64,000 nt of DNA from Bythopirellula polymerisocia (GCF_007860015.1 NZ_SJPS01000002.1:434898-498897); one strand, 5' to 3'; positions 42,383-51,257 are shown, numbered from the stretch's first letter. Made by a program: numbers and translations. The notes: generated by a model from the letters alone, not told the origin.

Positions 42383-43978
42383 TCAGCGGGCGAGGGGAGA
42401 GGGCCCCGTTCCTGGGCCTGGCTCGCGAGCCTGCTTTGCAAGAGCCTGCCTTTCAAGAGCCTGCAGGTCGTTTTTCCCGGTCGCCAAGAGCGGCATCTCG
42501 TCGATGAAGTAGATATGGCGCGGATGGGAGTACGCGGGTCCGCGCGCTATGTAGTAGTCGATGAGTTCCTTCTCGCCGAGGTTCGACCCGACGTTGCGCA
42601 CGACGAAGGCCACCGGAACCTGGCCCTTCACCTCGTGGGGGACAGGAACGACACAGACGTCCCGCACTTCCGGATGAGTGGCGAGGATGTTCTCGACTTC
42701 GGCCGGGAAGACGTTCTCGCCTCCCACGTTCATCTGGTCGTCGACGCGCCCCCTAAAGGTGAACCAGCCGTCGGGGTCGCACGACACCATATCCCCGGTA
42801 TAGACCCAGCCGTCCCGGAAGCGCTCCGCCTGGGCGTCCGGCCGGTTGTAATAGCCGAGGGCGTTGCACTCGCTCCGCACGACCAGTTCCCCCGCCTCTC
42901 CCTGTGGCAAAATGTTCCCGTCGGAGTCGATGACCTTGCACTCGAAGCCCGGAAGAGCGGGACCGATCGTGCCCAGCTTGTTTCGGCCGCGTGGGTTGAG
43001 GGTGATGATGGGCCCAGACTCCGTCAGCCCGTACCCTTCGATCACATCGACACCAGGCATGGTCTGGACCAGTTCGTCGAGAAGCGCGCGTGTCATGGGA
43101 GCAGATCCCACTGCGATGAACTCGAGGCTGGAGGCATCCACGTGCGTTCTTTGCCGCGCGGCAGCCAGAATCAGCTTGTAGGTGGCCGGTACACCGGTGG
43201 TGTACGTGCAGCCGTGCGTCTCAATCGCATCGATCACGCGCTCCGCGTCGAACTCCTTGAGAATGACCACCGAGCCGCCCTGGCTCAGGCACGGGAGTAG
43301 CCCCGCGGCAGTGGCGTTCATGTGGAAGAGCGGCGTCGACAACAAGACCCGTGAGTTCTCGTCGATCCGGTTGGACGCCGCTTGGAGCTGAACGTTACGC
43401 AGTAGGCCACGGTGCGAGAGAAGAACCCCCTTGGGCCGTCCGGTCGAGCCCGAGGTGTACGCCTGGATGCAGACGTCGCTGCCGGCCGACCCATGATCGC
43501 AGCGTTCGGGCGAAGATGAGGCCAGCCAGTCCTCATAGCTTCGAAGCGGACCCCGGTCGGCATCGACGACGATACCGACCTCGGCAACCCTGTCGGCCAG
43601 GCAGGCGAGGACGGATTCGGCCGTCCCGGCGCTGCCGAAGACGATGCGACTCCCACAGTCTCGAGCCAGCTCGATGTGCTGCGGCGGCTTGAACTTGAAG
43701 TTGACCGGGACCGCTACGGCGCCGGCCCTGACGATACCGAGCAGGACTTCGGGGAAGCGGATGTCGTTCTCGAAGATGACGAGGACGCGCTCGAACCGCT
43801 CGACTCCGAGCGAGATCAGCCCATTGGCGACCCGATTGATGCGCTGCTCGAGCTCTGCATACGTCATCGACCGCTTGCCCTGGATGAGGGCGACTCGCTG
43901 CGGGTCTAGGGATAGGCCGGTGTCGCACAGCCGCGCGAGGCTGGACGCGTCGTCATCGAACATATTCGTCATCTCCAT
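42383..43978 (-). CDS. Class I adenylate-forming acyl-CoA ligase
   Basis: About 531 residues from the first ATG at 43978; ATGs at 43972 and 43963 are alternatives. Motifs: SMTYAELEQRINRVANGLIS, CIQAYTSGSTGRPKGVLLSH (P-loop), IEGYGLTESGPIITLNPRGR, GWVYTGDMVSCDPDGWFTFR, GRVDDQMNVGGENVFPAEVE and a C-terminal ATGKNDLQ with the adenylation Lys. Such enzymes form acyl-CoA from a carboxylic acid, ATP and CoA. The DNA is strikingly GC-rich compared with the whole window, with GC-rich antisense open frames as a side effect, so it probably comes from a high-GC donor. The preceding 25 in-frame codons after a TTG look like unrelated sequence. Confidence 0.9.
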   Translation of the reverse strand: MEMTNMFDDDASSLARLCDTGLSLDPQRVALIQGKRSMTYAELEQRINRVANGLISLGVERFERVLVIFENDIRFPEVLLGIVRAGAVAVPVNFKFKPPQHIELARDCGSRIVFGSAGTAESVLACLADRVAEVGIVVDADRGPLRSYEDWLASSSPERCDHGSAGSDVCIQAYTSGSTGRPKGVLLSHRGLLRNVQLQAASNRIDENSRVLLSTPLFHMNATAAGLLPCLSQGGSVVILKEFDAERVIDAIETHGCTYTTGVPATYKLILAAARQRTHVDASSLEFIAVGSAPMTRALLDELVQTMPGVDVIEGYGLTESGPIITLNPRGRNKLGTIGPALPGFECKVIDSDGNILPQGEAGELVVRSECNALGYYNRPDAQAERFRDGWVYTGDMVSCDPDGWFTFRGRVDDQMNVGGENVFPAEVENILATHPEVRDVCVVPVPHEVKGQVPVAFVVRNVGSNLGEKELIDYYIARGPAYSHPRHIYFIDEMPLLATGKNDLQALERQALAKQAREPGPGTGPSPLAR

Positions 43979-44129
43979 TTCACTCGCCCAAAACCACGCC
44001 GAGGCCTTCTGCGCCAAGTCGAGGGTGGTGTAACTTCCATTCTGTAAATTCAATTTAACGCGTGGCTGAAAAGGTGGGCCAGTTCGGTTTCTTTTGTAAG
44101 CGTCTTAAAACATTCAAAAGGAGCCTCCC

Positions 44130-44300
44130 ATGACCCACCAAGATCAATCTAGCGAACTTCTCGAAGCTGTCCAGTTGGTGCTCTACGCGGATGAAAGGGA
44201 AGTCCTTCTTTGCAGGGCGGATGCTGGTGAGGCATGCGCCGAAGACTTTCTGTTGATGCAGTCCTATCAGTACGAACTCAGCAACAACTCTTCGCAATAA
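44130..44300 (+). CDS. Small hypothetical protein, 56 residues
   Basis: AAAAGGAGCCTCCC immediately before the ATG is one of the best ribosome sites in the region. The product begins THQDQSSELLEAVQLVLYAD and continues EREVLLCRADAGEACAEDFL, LMQSYQYELSNNSSQ. It is acidic with a likely alpha-helical character and three cysteine-containing positions. No family is recognised. It lies 17 nt before the membrane protein gene at 44318 and could be cotranscribed. It may also be a remnant of a longer gene, but no homologous extension is visible. Confidence 0.5.
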   Translation: MTHQDQSSELLEAVQLVLYADEREVLLCRADAGEACAEDFLLMQSYQYELSNNSSQ

Positions 44301-44317
44301 AACCCCAGACAAATTGC

Positions 44318-44839
44318 ATGGCCAATCCAACGTTCAACTCCATACTAGGTGTCGCGTTCCTTGTCGTGGGCACCGGGGCTACGTTTTTGATGTACCATCT
44401 TTGGGGATATCCATTCGACAAGGAGAAGCTTCGCAGTTCGGCTCCCCGTTGGTTAACGAACGTCCATCGAGCTCTCGGCTACATTTATCTTTCGATCTAT
44501 GTTGTGCTGATGGTTCAGATGGTCCCGCGAGTTTGGCAGTATCAGGTGGAATTACCACCTCGGACCGTTGTACACCTTACGTGCGGAATGCTAATCGGCG
44601 CAATTCTGATCGCAAAGATCGCAATTGTACGATTCTTCAAGCATCGCGAAGAACCCCTCGTACCGTTGTATGGCACTTCACTTTGGATATGTACGTTGCT
44701 TGTCGTCGGCCTCGCAGTACCCTTCGCTCTGCGGGAGTCATACCTTAATCGTCAATTCCTCCAAGACCCAACGTCGGCTGATCTTCGTCTCGCGCGGGTT
44801 AAGGAGCAGCTACGACCGTGTACGTCAAGCTTCTTGTAA
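44318..44839 (+). CDS. Four-helix membrane protein with replaced C-terminus
   Basis: 173 residues from the ATG at 44318. Hydrophobic helices: FNSILGVAFLVVGTGATFLM, ALGYIYLSIYVVLMVQMV, VVHLTCGMLIGAILIAKIAI and SLWICTLLVVGLAVPFAL. Several histidines lie at helix ends (FLMYHLWGYPF, TNVHRALGY, VVHLTC), which would suit a cytochrome-b-like heme protein; this is a weak guess. The last residues (RVKEQLRPCTSSFL) appear to come from the start of the following P-domain remnant, since the frame runs into that sequence at about 44815. The protein is therefore probably truncated or chimeric at the C-terminus. Confidence 0.6.
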   Translation: MANPTFNSILGVAFLVVGTGATFLMYHLWGYPFDKEKLRSSAPRWLTNVHRALGYIYLSIYVVLMVQMVPRVWQYQVELPPRTVVHLTCGMLIGAILIAKIAIVRFFKHREEPLVPLYGTSLWICTLLVVGLAVPFALRESYLNRQFLQDPTSADLRLARVKEQLRPCTSSFL

Positions 44840-45478
44840 ACCGGAACCGCTATTTTTCAACGCTTACCGTGCCCGAGTCGTTTAACATCACCGACGTGAA
44901 CGCGACGCTGAACATTTCGCACTCGCACAACAGCGATTTGATTGCCGAGTTGGTTGCGCCCAACGGTACACGCGTGAAGCTGTTCTCACGTGTCGGCGGA
45001 GCGACCGACAACTTCACGAATACTACCTTTGACGACCAAGCGAATACGTCAATTACCAACGGCTCGGGGCCGTTCAGCGGTAGCTATCGCCCGGAGTCGC
45101 TCCTGAGCGTGCTGAACGGCATCGATGCGGCTGGCGTGGAAGCTGGAGATTACCGACATGGCCCTGCAAAACACGGGTACGCTCCTCAGTTGGTCGCTGC
45201 AATTCTCGTACGTGGCTACTCCGGTTGTTCTTCAGATGCCCCTCGAGCCTTTGCAGTCGGCTTCAACGACCCAATCGAAGGCAGGCTCTTACGTGCTGGC
45301 GGAGGAACAGGCGTTCGCCGAGCTAGCGTCCGACATGCAAGGGGCTACGGTCGGGGAAACTGGCGGGATGTTACAGGAATCGGACGCTGCAGGCGAATTC
45401 CTTGAGGAAGAAGCTACTGATGACTTCGTCGCAGCGTTCGACTTGGCGCTGGAATCTGAATTTACCTTTAGTCTTTAA
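44818..45478 (+). pseudogene. Proprotein-convertase P-domain protein, frameshifted fragment
   Basis: The first frame reads STLTVPESFNITDVNATLNI, SHSHNSDLIAELVAPNGTRV, KLFSRVGGATDNFTNTTFDD and LLSVLNGIDAAGV, the P (Homo B) domain found after subtilisin-like proteases and in surface proteins. At about 45138 homology passes to the next frame as WKLEITDMALQNTGTLLSWS, LQFSY, then an acidic tail to a stop at 45478. The junction reads GGCGTGGAAGCTG where an uninterrupted domain needs GGCGTGTGGAAGCTG, i.e. one TG unit was lost, so slippage is likely. The protein before the P-domain is missing. Confidence 0.8.
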
Positions 45479-45675
45479 AGTATCGTCAAACGACCTTTTA
45501 TGAAACGCAGCGTCGACGTCCAGCGTGCGTCGGTCGCCTCCACCGCTGTCGATTTGCGAGATTCAGAACTGCTGGCGGGTGGACCAACCTCAGTTTCTTA
45601 GCCACTCCTCAAACTGAAGGAGGTGGTGGCGACCTCTGCAGCTGCGACACCAACTCAATAGCAAATAGGCCCTGG
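45479..45675. other. Short intergenic stretch
   Basis: Between the P-domain remnant and the end of the HsdM fragment. It contains GCGGGTGGACCAACCTCAG near 45575, reminiscent of the start of the dispersed hairpin repeat, followed by a TCAGTTT/AAACTGA inverted repeat; too diverged to list as a copy. Confidence 0.4.
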
Positions 45676-46569
45676 CTAGCGAAGCCCACTTCGACTATAC
45701 CCTTTCTGCCCAGGTGGGCCTGCTATGTGTCCAGGGAGAATTATGGGAAGGGATTCTTTGGTCGTACCGAGTCGGCCGCGCTCCAGATAGCTGTGGAGGC
45801 GGTAGAGGCAGGTGAGGAGGGATGTTGCATTCGGTGACGCAATGTTCCCAGATTTCTGGCTCGAATTGCATACACTTTTGCAGCGCTTCGAGAGCGAATC
45901 TAACTGACTCCGCACCATATGCAATTCGTTCGAGTCCTTACCGGCCTGGGCCGCTACCTTGAGCAGCAACGATCCGGAACCGCAGGTGGGGTCGTAGGCG
46001 GTGGTCGAGGCCACGGCATTATCGGGCGAGATGCCGATGACGTGGGCCATGATGCGGCTGACCTCCGACGGGGTGTAGAACTGTCCCTTGCTCTTGCCAC
46101 TCTCGGTGGCGAAGTGCCGCATGAGATATTCGTACGCATCGCCGAGGATGTCGTCGTTCTCTGCCCGATTTTTCGAGAAATCCAGTTCGGGCTTTTGGAA
46201 GATGCCCACCAGGTTGGTGAGGCGGTCCACCTTGGCCTGCCCCTCGCCGAGCTTGTTCGGATCGTCAAAGTCGGGGAAATCGCTGCGTGCAAGGCGGGAG
46301 TTCGCTTCCACGAGCGGCGCGATGACCTGCTTGTTGATTTTGTCTCCGATGTCGGGCTTGCCCTTGAGGGCGATCATGTCCTTGAAGCTGGCGCCCGGGG
46401 GGATCTTGACCGGCGGGGCGAAATCATCGGAGTCGCCGTATTTGTCGGAGACGTACTTGATGAACAGCATGAACAGGACATAGTCCTTGTACTGGCTGGC
46501 ATCCATGCCCCCACGAAGTTCATCGCACGAGGCCCACAGGGAGGAGTAAAGGTCGGATTTCTTAATGGC
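45676..46569 (-). pseudogene. hsdM: Type I restriction-modification methyltransferase HsdM, truncated
   Basis: From the ATG at 46569 the frame reads AIKKSDLYSSLWASCDELRG, ASQYKDYVLFMLFIKYVSDK and continues through AENDDILGDAYEYLMRHFAT, ESGKSKGQFYTPSEVSRIMA to AYDPTCGSGSLLLKVAAQAG, the N-terminal domain and SAM-binding motif I of HsdM. After that, at about 45935, similarity stops; motif IV (NPPF) and the rest of the methylase are missing, and no HsdS or HsdR lies nearby. The remaining frame (LHMVRSQLDSLSKRCK...) is unrelated. About 230 of some 500 residues remain, so it is inactive as a methylase. Confidence 0.85.
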
Positions 46570-46995
46570 CATCGACTCGGCGATTCCTGTCACTTAGCAG
46601 TAGAAGAGTGGAAAATGTGCTCGGCCAGTATAGCTCTATGGGGTGGGGCCTTGGTAGCGGGTGCCAGGCCGTTCTATAAAGGAGTAAAGAATTCATCCGA
46701 CCGCATTGCCGTCAAAATCAACGCCCGTTCTCCACTCTCACTCGCCACGAAACTCCCGAGTGGGGCGAAATGTGGGTACACGGCAGTTGAATCCCGGTGC
46801 GGCATATCGACAATCGGCCTTTTTCTTTTTGCATCCCGTTGATAGTTAATCACCTACCGGCGTAGGATGGATGCATAGGGAAGGCGAACGTCGGGTTGCA
46901 AACCGATTCGCCAAGCGGCCTGGACCGGCGCGGGGAATTCTTTTGCCTTTCACCCCGTCGGCCCAAGCCGGCCCGGAAAACGAAAGGCAATAATC
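46570..46995. other. Left flank of the integrative element
   Basis: About 425 bases between the HsdM fragment and the first gene of the element. Just before 46996 the sequence has GC-rich inverted segments (TTGCCTTTCACC / GAAAGGCAA around 46943-46990), a possible leader hairpin. The left attachment site should lie in or before this region, but no tRNA-Met fragment could be found by eye. Confidence 0.4.
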
Positions 46996-47793
46996 ATGGC
47001 GGATTCATCGCCGTCAGCCGATCTGTTGGATCGCGCCAGCAAAGTCTTCGGTATGGCAAACTCGTTAGCTAGGGGCTTTCAGAACGAAAATCGCGAGCAA
47101 GTTCCAATGCTCGTGTTAGACGAATCGCCCCGCGAAGGTCATCGAAAGAAAATCAGCGATTTCATCGCAGCAACTCTGGACCTTCGCGACGCGATTGAAA
47201 GCCCTCCCGAAGGTTTTGAGGCCGTGGCTGAGCAACTCCTTAAAGCTTGCCAACTCGCCCGTATCCTTCCTCTAATGGATGGGTGGGACCTCCTGGATCA
47301 ATGGCCGAGCCTGAATCAGATAGCCTTCGATGGACACATAGCGGTTACGGAAGCAGTTAAGGCAAAGCGTTTGGAGGATCCTTGGGCGTTCCTGGACAGA
47401 CCTCCCGCAAGTGACGCCGAGCCGGCGGCGGATGCAGACCAACAGAATCCGGCGAAACCTATCCAGACGAAATCCAAACGTAGTACGGAGCGTGGGGAAG
47501 GCCGGGCCAAGCTTATTGCGGCCCTCACGAAATACCACAAGTACGCCGACGATGGTTGCCTCAACTTAGAGCCCGCTGGCAGCAATGAACTAGCCCGGCT
47601 GGCGGGCGTTTCCGTATCCACGGCCTCGGCATTTTTTAGCAAGGAGTTCGGTGGGCATACGAAGTATCGGGCAATCTGTGCTGACGCCACGAGCCTTATT
47701 GCTGGGCTAAAGCTGCTGAATCAAGAATTCTCGCCACATGATCTATACGGTGGCAAACCGCCCGGCGAAGTCGAACGGGAAGACGACGAATAG
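46996..47793 (+). CDS. Hypothetical protein of the integrative element
   Basis: 265 residues; GAAAGGCAATAATC precedes the ATG. No family recognised. The N-terminal half is helical and acidic. A low-complexity linker follows (PPASDAEPAADADQQNPAKP, IQTKSKRSTERGEGRAK). The C-terminal part has LAALTKYHKYADDG and SNELARLAGVSVSTASAFFS, which resembles a DNA-binding helix-turn-helix. It is the first gene of the element, 185 nt before the AlpA-like gene, and its position suggests a regulatory or replication-associated role; this is inference. Confidence 0.6.
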   Translation: MADSSPSADLLDRASKVFGMANSLARGFQNENREQVPMLVLDESPREGHRKKISDFIAATLDLRDAIESPPEGFEAVAEQLLKACQLARILPLMDGWDLLDQWPSLNQIAFDGHIAVTEAVKAKRLEDPWAFLDRPPASDAEPAADADQQNPAKPIQTKSKRSTERGEGRAKLIAALTKYHKYADDGCLNLEPAGSNELARLAGVSVSTASAFFSKEFGGHTKYRAICADATSLIAGLKLLNQEFSPHDLYGGKPPGEVEREDDE

Positions 47794-47977
47794 CCGGCGC
47801 GTTCGATCATTCGGTAACAGTTGCCGAACACCTGAAAAATCTCTTTACTGTGCGAATCGCAGCTTTCTTAGACGTTTTCGTGCGAATCCCATACTGTTCG
47901 GCATCTTCTCGCCGAACGCTGCGCCAACGGATAGGCGAACCGCGTGGTTCGGAACACATGACCTGTTGGAGCAATCA

Positions 47978-48232
47978 ATGATGGATATTCAATCTGTTGA
48001 ATCCCTTGCCTTGCGGCCCCGCGAGGCAGCGAAGGCCTTGAGCATTAGTGCCCGCACTCTTTGGGGGCAAACAGCCCCGCGTGGTCCGATTCCCTGTCTT
48101 CGGATCGGCCACGGCAAACGGCAAAGCGTGCTGTACCCTGTGGCAGAACTTCAGGCTTGGCTGAGTCAGCAAGCTGAAGCTGAGAGTCAGCAAGTTGAAG
48201 CCGAGGAAGGGGGCGACAATGACGCCTGTTGA
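47978..48232 (+). CDS. AlpA/excisionase-like helix-turn-helix protein
   Basis: 84 residues from ATG 47978 (or 47981), with TTGGAG upstream. LALRPREAAKALSISARTLW followed by PCLRIGHGKRQSVLYPVAEL and QAWLSQQ is the winged-helix pattern of AlpA/MerR-like excisionases (pick an operator, arm with aromatic, then 'YpvaeLqaWL'). The tail is a Gln/Glu-rich coil. Its end overlaps the start of the primase gene by 14 nt. In related elements such proteins control excision and directionality. Confidence 0.8.
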   Translation: MMDIQSVESLALRPREAAKALSISARTLWGQTAPRGPIPCLRIGHGKRQSVLYPVAELQAWLSQQAEAESQQVEAEEGGDNDAC

Positions 48233-50642
48233 GAGAGTGTTGGAAACATTGCCAGATGCCAAGCAGGGCGGCAAGGGTTGGTCGGCGTGCTGTCCGGCGC
48301 ATGAGGACCGGCGGGCGAGCCTTTCGATCAACGAAGGCGAAGACGGCCGGGCACTGATTAAGTGTCACGCCGGCTGTACCGTCGAAGAAATCTGCGATGC
48401 GATGGGGTTAACCGTCTTGGACCTAATGACCACGGCTAACAATTGGCCTGCAAGCGATGTCTATGTCAACGGTAATCACAATAAATCGAAGAAATCGGCA
48501 ATTCCATTGACGCCCAAGCAGGCTGACAAGACTTTCGCTACTCCCCAGCAGGCGGTGGCATATTTGGAACGCCAGCACGGTCCTCGGTCTGCCTTGTGGA
48601 CATACCAAGAGGCTGAGGGTGAGCCGGCCGGCCTGGTGGTCCGTTGGGACCTTACTGACGGCAAGAAAGACATTCGGCCAGTTAGCCGTCAAGGCGATGG
48701 TTGGCGAATTGGCGGGATGTCTGAGCCGCGCCCCCTTTATCGCTTGCCAGACCTGGCCGTCGCGAGTCGCGTTTATATTTGTGAAGGTGAAAAAGCAGCT
48801 GATGCGATTCGCGCACTTGGCCTAGTGGCCACGACTTCCCCGCATGGTTGCGAATCAGCGACCAAAGCCGATTGGGGGCCTCTGGCTGGCAAAGAAATTA
48901 TCATCCTGCCTGACAACGATCCCCCGGGCTACAAGTACGCTGACAGCGTGGCGGCACAACTGGCCACGCTCACGCCGCCCTCGACTGTCAAGGTACTCGA
49001 ATTGCCGGACTTGCCAGACCACGGTGACGCAGCCGATTGGGTGGAAGCACGGCGAGATGTCGACGCCGACGAACTTCGACGACAATTAGAGGCTTTGGCC
49101 AACGAAGCCGAATCGATCCAAGTTGAGCGACCTACTGCTTGCATCGAACGATACCAACCATTCCCAACGAAAGCATTACCCGAGCCGGTTCGCGGATTTG
49201 TAATAGCGGGTGCAAAGGCAATAGGCTGTTATGCGTCCTATTTGGCACTTCCGATGCTGTCCGTGATGGCTTCGTTGATCGGGAACACGCGATGCATTCA
49301 ACTGATGCGAGGCTGGAGTGCGCAGGCGATTATTTGGACCGCAATTGTGGGTGAAAGTGGGACATCGAAAACTCCCGCCTACAAGTTGGTAATGAAGCCA
49401 TTGCGGGAATTGCAACGCAACGCGCTGGAAGAATACATGGAAGCGATGAAGCGCTATGAAGTTGAACTGGCCCAATACGAAAAGGAATTCTTGCAATGGA
49501 AAAGAGATAAAAAAGCCAACACTCTGCCACCAGAGAAACCCGAAGCGCCCCGGGCCATCCGATACTTCGTGAGTGATACCACGGTGGAGGCTCTATCCCC
49601 GCTGCTTCTGGAGAATCCGCGCGGGTTGCTTCTGGCCTGCGATGAACTAGCCGGCTGGATTGGAAGTTTCGATCGCTATTCAGGCGGCAAAGGGGGAACC
49701 GATGCATCGCACTGGCTCAGTTTGCACAACGGCGAAAGCATTGTGGTTGATCGTAAGACTGGCACACCGCGCACGATATACATTCCCCAGGCATCCGTGT
49801 CGATAACGGGTGGCATTCAACCATCGATACTACACCGCGCTCTTGGCAGCGAGCATCGTGAATCGGGATTGGCAGCACGACTACTGCTATCCTGCCCACC
49901 GCGAAAGCAGAAACGGTGGACCGAAGCTGACATTGACCCCGAGGAAGAAGCCAAAATAGCAAGACTAATTGAGAGGCTACTCGATTTAAAACCCACTACT
50001 GACGACGCTGGTCGCCCTTGCCCACAAGTTGTGAAATTAACCCCCGAGGCGAAAGCTGCCTGGATAGAATACTACAACCAACACGCCGAGGAACAAAACG
50101 ACCTAAGCGGCGATCTGTCCGCAGCATGGAGCAAGCTAGAAGAGTACGCGGCCCGACTGGCACTGGTGGTTCACTGCGCCCGATGGGCGGCTGACGATCC
50201 AACTCTAGAGAGCCCTGATGCCGTAGACCTGGCCAGCATGAAGGCTGGCATCGAACTAGCCCAATGGTTTAAGGCCGAAACTCGAAGGGTCTACGCCTTG
50301 TTGAGCGAATCGGACAATGACCGTGACCAACGCCGGCTGATCGAGTGGATTGAACGCAGAGGCGAATCGGTAACTCCAACCGAAGTGCGACGCGGCAATC
50401 GGCGGTTTCAAACCACGCCCGACGCCGAAGCTGCCCTGGCGGAATTGGTCAAAGCTGGCGTAGGAATTTGGGAGCCAACACCCCCTGGCCGGCGCGGGCA
50501 ACCGACGCGACGGTTTGTTTTGTCTACGGTGTCTACTGTCTACGGAAATACCCTGAAACCCGACGAAAACGGCAATACCGTAGACGTAGACAGTGTAGAC
50601 ACTCCTAAAACGCAATCTGATGCCGATTGGGGGGAACTGTGA
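48219..50642 (+). CDS. Primase-helicase-like protein: CHC2 zinc finger, Toprim, DUF3987
   Basis: 807 residues from the ATG at 48219. Residues about 20-60 are a primase-type zinc finger (ACCPAHEDRRASLSI, IKCHAGC). Residues about 170-260 are a Toprim domain (VYICEGEKAADAIRALGLVA, EIIILPDNDPPGYKYAD with DND). From about 330 the DUF3987 domain follows with a Walker-like VGESGTSKTPAYKLVMKPLR and DELAGWIGSFDRYSGGKGG. A winged-helix end is suggested by GRRGQPTRRFVLS. Such proteins start replication of phages and integrative elements. It overlaps the AlpA-like gene by 14 nt and the next gene by four bases (GTGA). Confidence 0.88.
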   Translation: MTPVERVLETLPDAKQGGKGWSACCPAHEDRRASLSINEGEDGRALIKCHAGCTVEEICDAMGLTVLDLMTTANNWPASDVYVNGNHNKSKKSAIPLTPKQADKTFATPQQAVAYLERQHGPRSALWTYQEAEGEPAGLVVRWDLTDGKKDIRPVSRQGDGWRIGGMSEPRPLYRLPDLAVASRVYICEGEKAADAIRALGLVATTSPHGCESATKADWGPLAGKEIIILPDNDPPGYKYADSVAAQLATLTPPSTVKVLELPDLPDHGDAADWVEARRDVDADELRRQLEALANEAESIQVERPTACIERYQPFPTKALPEPVRGFVIAGAKAIGCYASYLALPMLSVMASLIGNTRCIQLMRGWSAQAIIWTAIVGESGTSKTPAYKLVMKPLRELQRNALEEYMEAMKRYEVELAQYEKEFLQWKRDKKANTLPPEKPEAPRAIRYFVSDTTVEALSPLLLENPRGLLLACDELAGWIGSFDRYSGGKGGTDASHWLSLHNGESIVVDRKTGTPRTIYIPQASVSITGGIQPSILHRALGSEHRESGLAARLLLSCPPRKQKRWTEADIDPEEEAKIARLIERLLDLKPTTDDAGRPCPQVVKLTPEAKAAWIEYYNQHAEEQNDLSGDLSAAWSKLEEYAARLALVVHCARWAADDPTLESPDAVDLASMKAGIELAQWFKAETRRVYALLSESDNDRDQRRLIEWIERRGESVTPTEVRRGNRRFQTTPDAEAALAELVKAGVGIWEPTPPGRRGQPTRRFVLSTVSTVYGNTLKPDENGNTVDVDSVDTPKTQSDADWGEL

Positions 50643-51037
50643 GCGTGGTCCAGCTAATGACCGACCTATCCCGATTGGGAATCCGCATCGAAGCTCACGG
50701 CGATCGGCTGCGATACTCGCCCCGGTTGGCTGTGACGCCTGACCTGGCCGAACGGATGAAGGCCCACAAGAGCGAGCTACTGGAGATACTTCAGTCCGTA
50801 CCTGAAGCGGTCCTGTCGAACCGCGATTCAGGTTTTCTTAAACCAGTAACTCAACCCCAACAATCGAGGTCCATTTGCCGATGCAGCGGAACCACCTGGC
50901 GGGACGTGGCGATCCACGGCGGACAATCCGTTCGGAGAGACTGTGGACGTTGCGGGAGGTTCCTCAGTTTTCCCGTTTGGTATGGCAAGAATACTGGACA
51001 TAAAGACCAGCATCTAGTAAGATACTTGAGTGGCTAA
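50639..51037 (+). CDS. TubC_N-like helical domain with zinc ribbon
   Basis: 132 residues from the GTG at 50639, which overlaps the primase stop as GTGA; an ATG at 50657 is the alternative. The N-terminal part reads LMTDLSRLGIRIEAHGDRLR, YSPRLAVTPDLAERMKAHKS, ELLEILQ, which resembles the TubC N-terminal docking fold frequently annotated beside DUF3987 genes in planctomycete elements. The C-terminal part has CRCSGTTWRDV and CGRCGRFLSFPVWY, two cysteine pairs that make a zinc ribbon. Probably a replication accessory factor; inference from position. Confidence 0.7.
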   Translation: MSVVQLMTDLSRLGIRIEAHGDRLRYSPRLAVTPDLAERMKAHKSELLEILQSVPEAVLSNRDSGFLKPVTQPQQSRSICRCSGTTWRDVAIHGGQSVRRDCGRCGRFLSFPVWYGKNTGHKDQHLVRYLSG

Positions 51038-51257
51038 GAAGAAAACCAAGAAAATGACAGACCAATTGCGGCAAGCAATCGACGATTGCGGGCTGACGCG
51101 ATACGAAATCTCCAAGCAAACCGGTATCGACGAAAGCGCCTTGGCGAAGTTCTACAACGGACATCGTGGCCTTTCGATGAAAGCCTTGAACGCACTGGGC
51201 GAGTTTTTAGAACTGACTATTCACCTGGGCCGCAAGCCCGACAACAAAGGATCGTGA
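51030..51257 (+). CDS. XRE-family helix-turn-helix regulator
   Basis: 75 residues from the GTG at 51030, overlapping the previous stop by 8 nt; an ATG at 51054 gives 67 residues. DQLRQAIDDCGLTRYEISKQ and TGIDESALAKFYNGHRGLSM, KALNALGEFLELTIHL is a compact Cro/C1-type HTH. The gene lies 3 nt before the integrase gene. It may repress the element's transcription, or act as antitoxin; no toxin gene is adjacent. Confidence 0.85.
   Translation: MAKKKTKKMTDQLRQAIDDCGLTRYEISKQTGIDESALAKFYNGHRGLSMKALNALGEFLELTIHLGRKPDNKGS

Noticed and set aside
42515-43300. 261-codon plus-strand open frame inside the acyl-CoA ligase gene
   Set aside because: A side effect of the high GC content of the ligase gene; all motifs lie on the minus strand.
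45919-46842. 307-codon plus-strand open frame over the HsdM fragment
   Set aside because: It is the antisense of a clear HsdM N-terminus; composition follows the minus-strand gene and no domain is seen.
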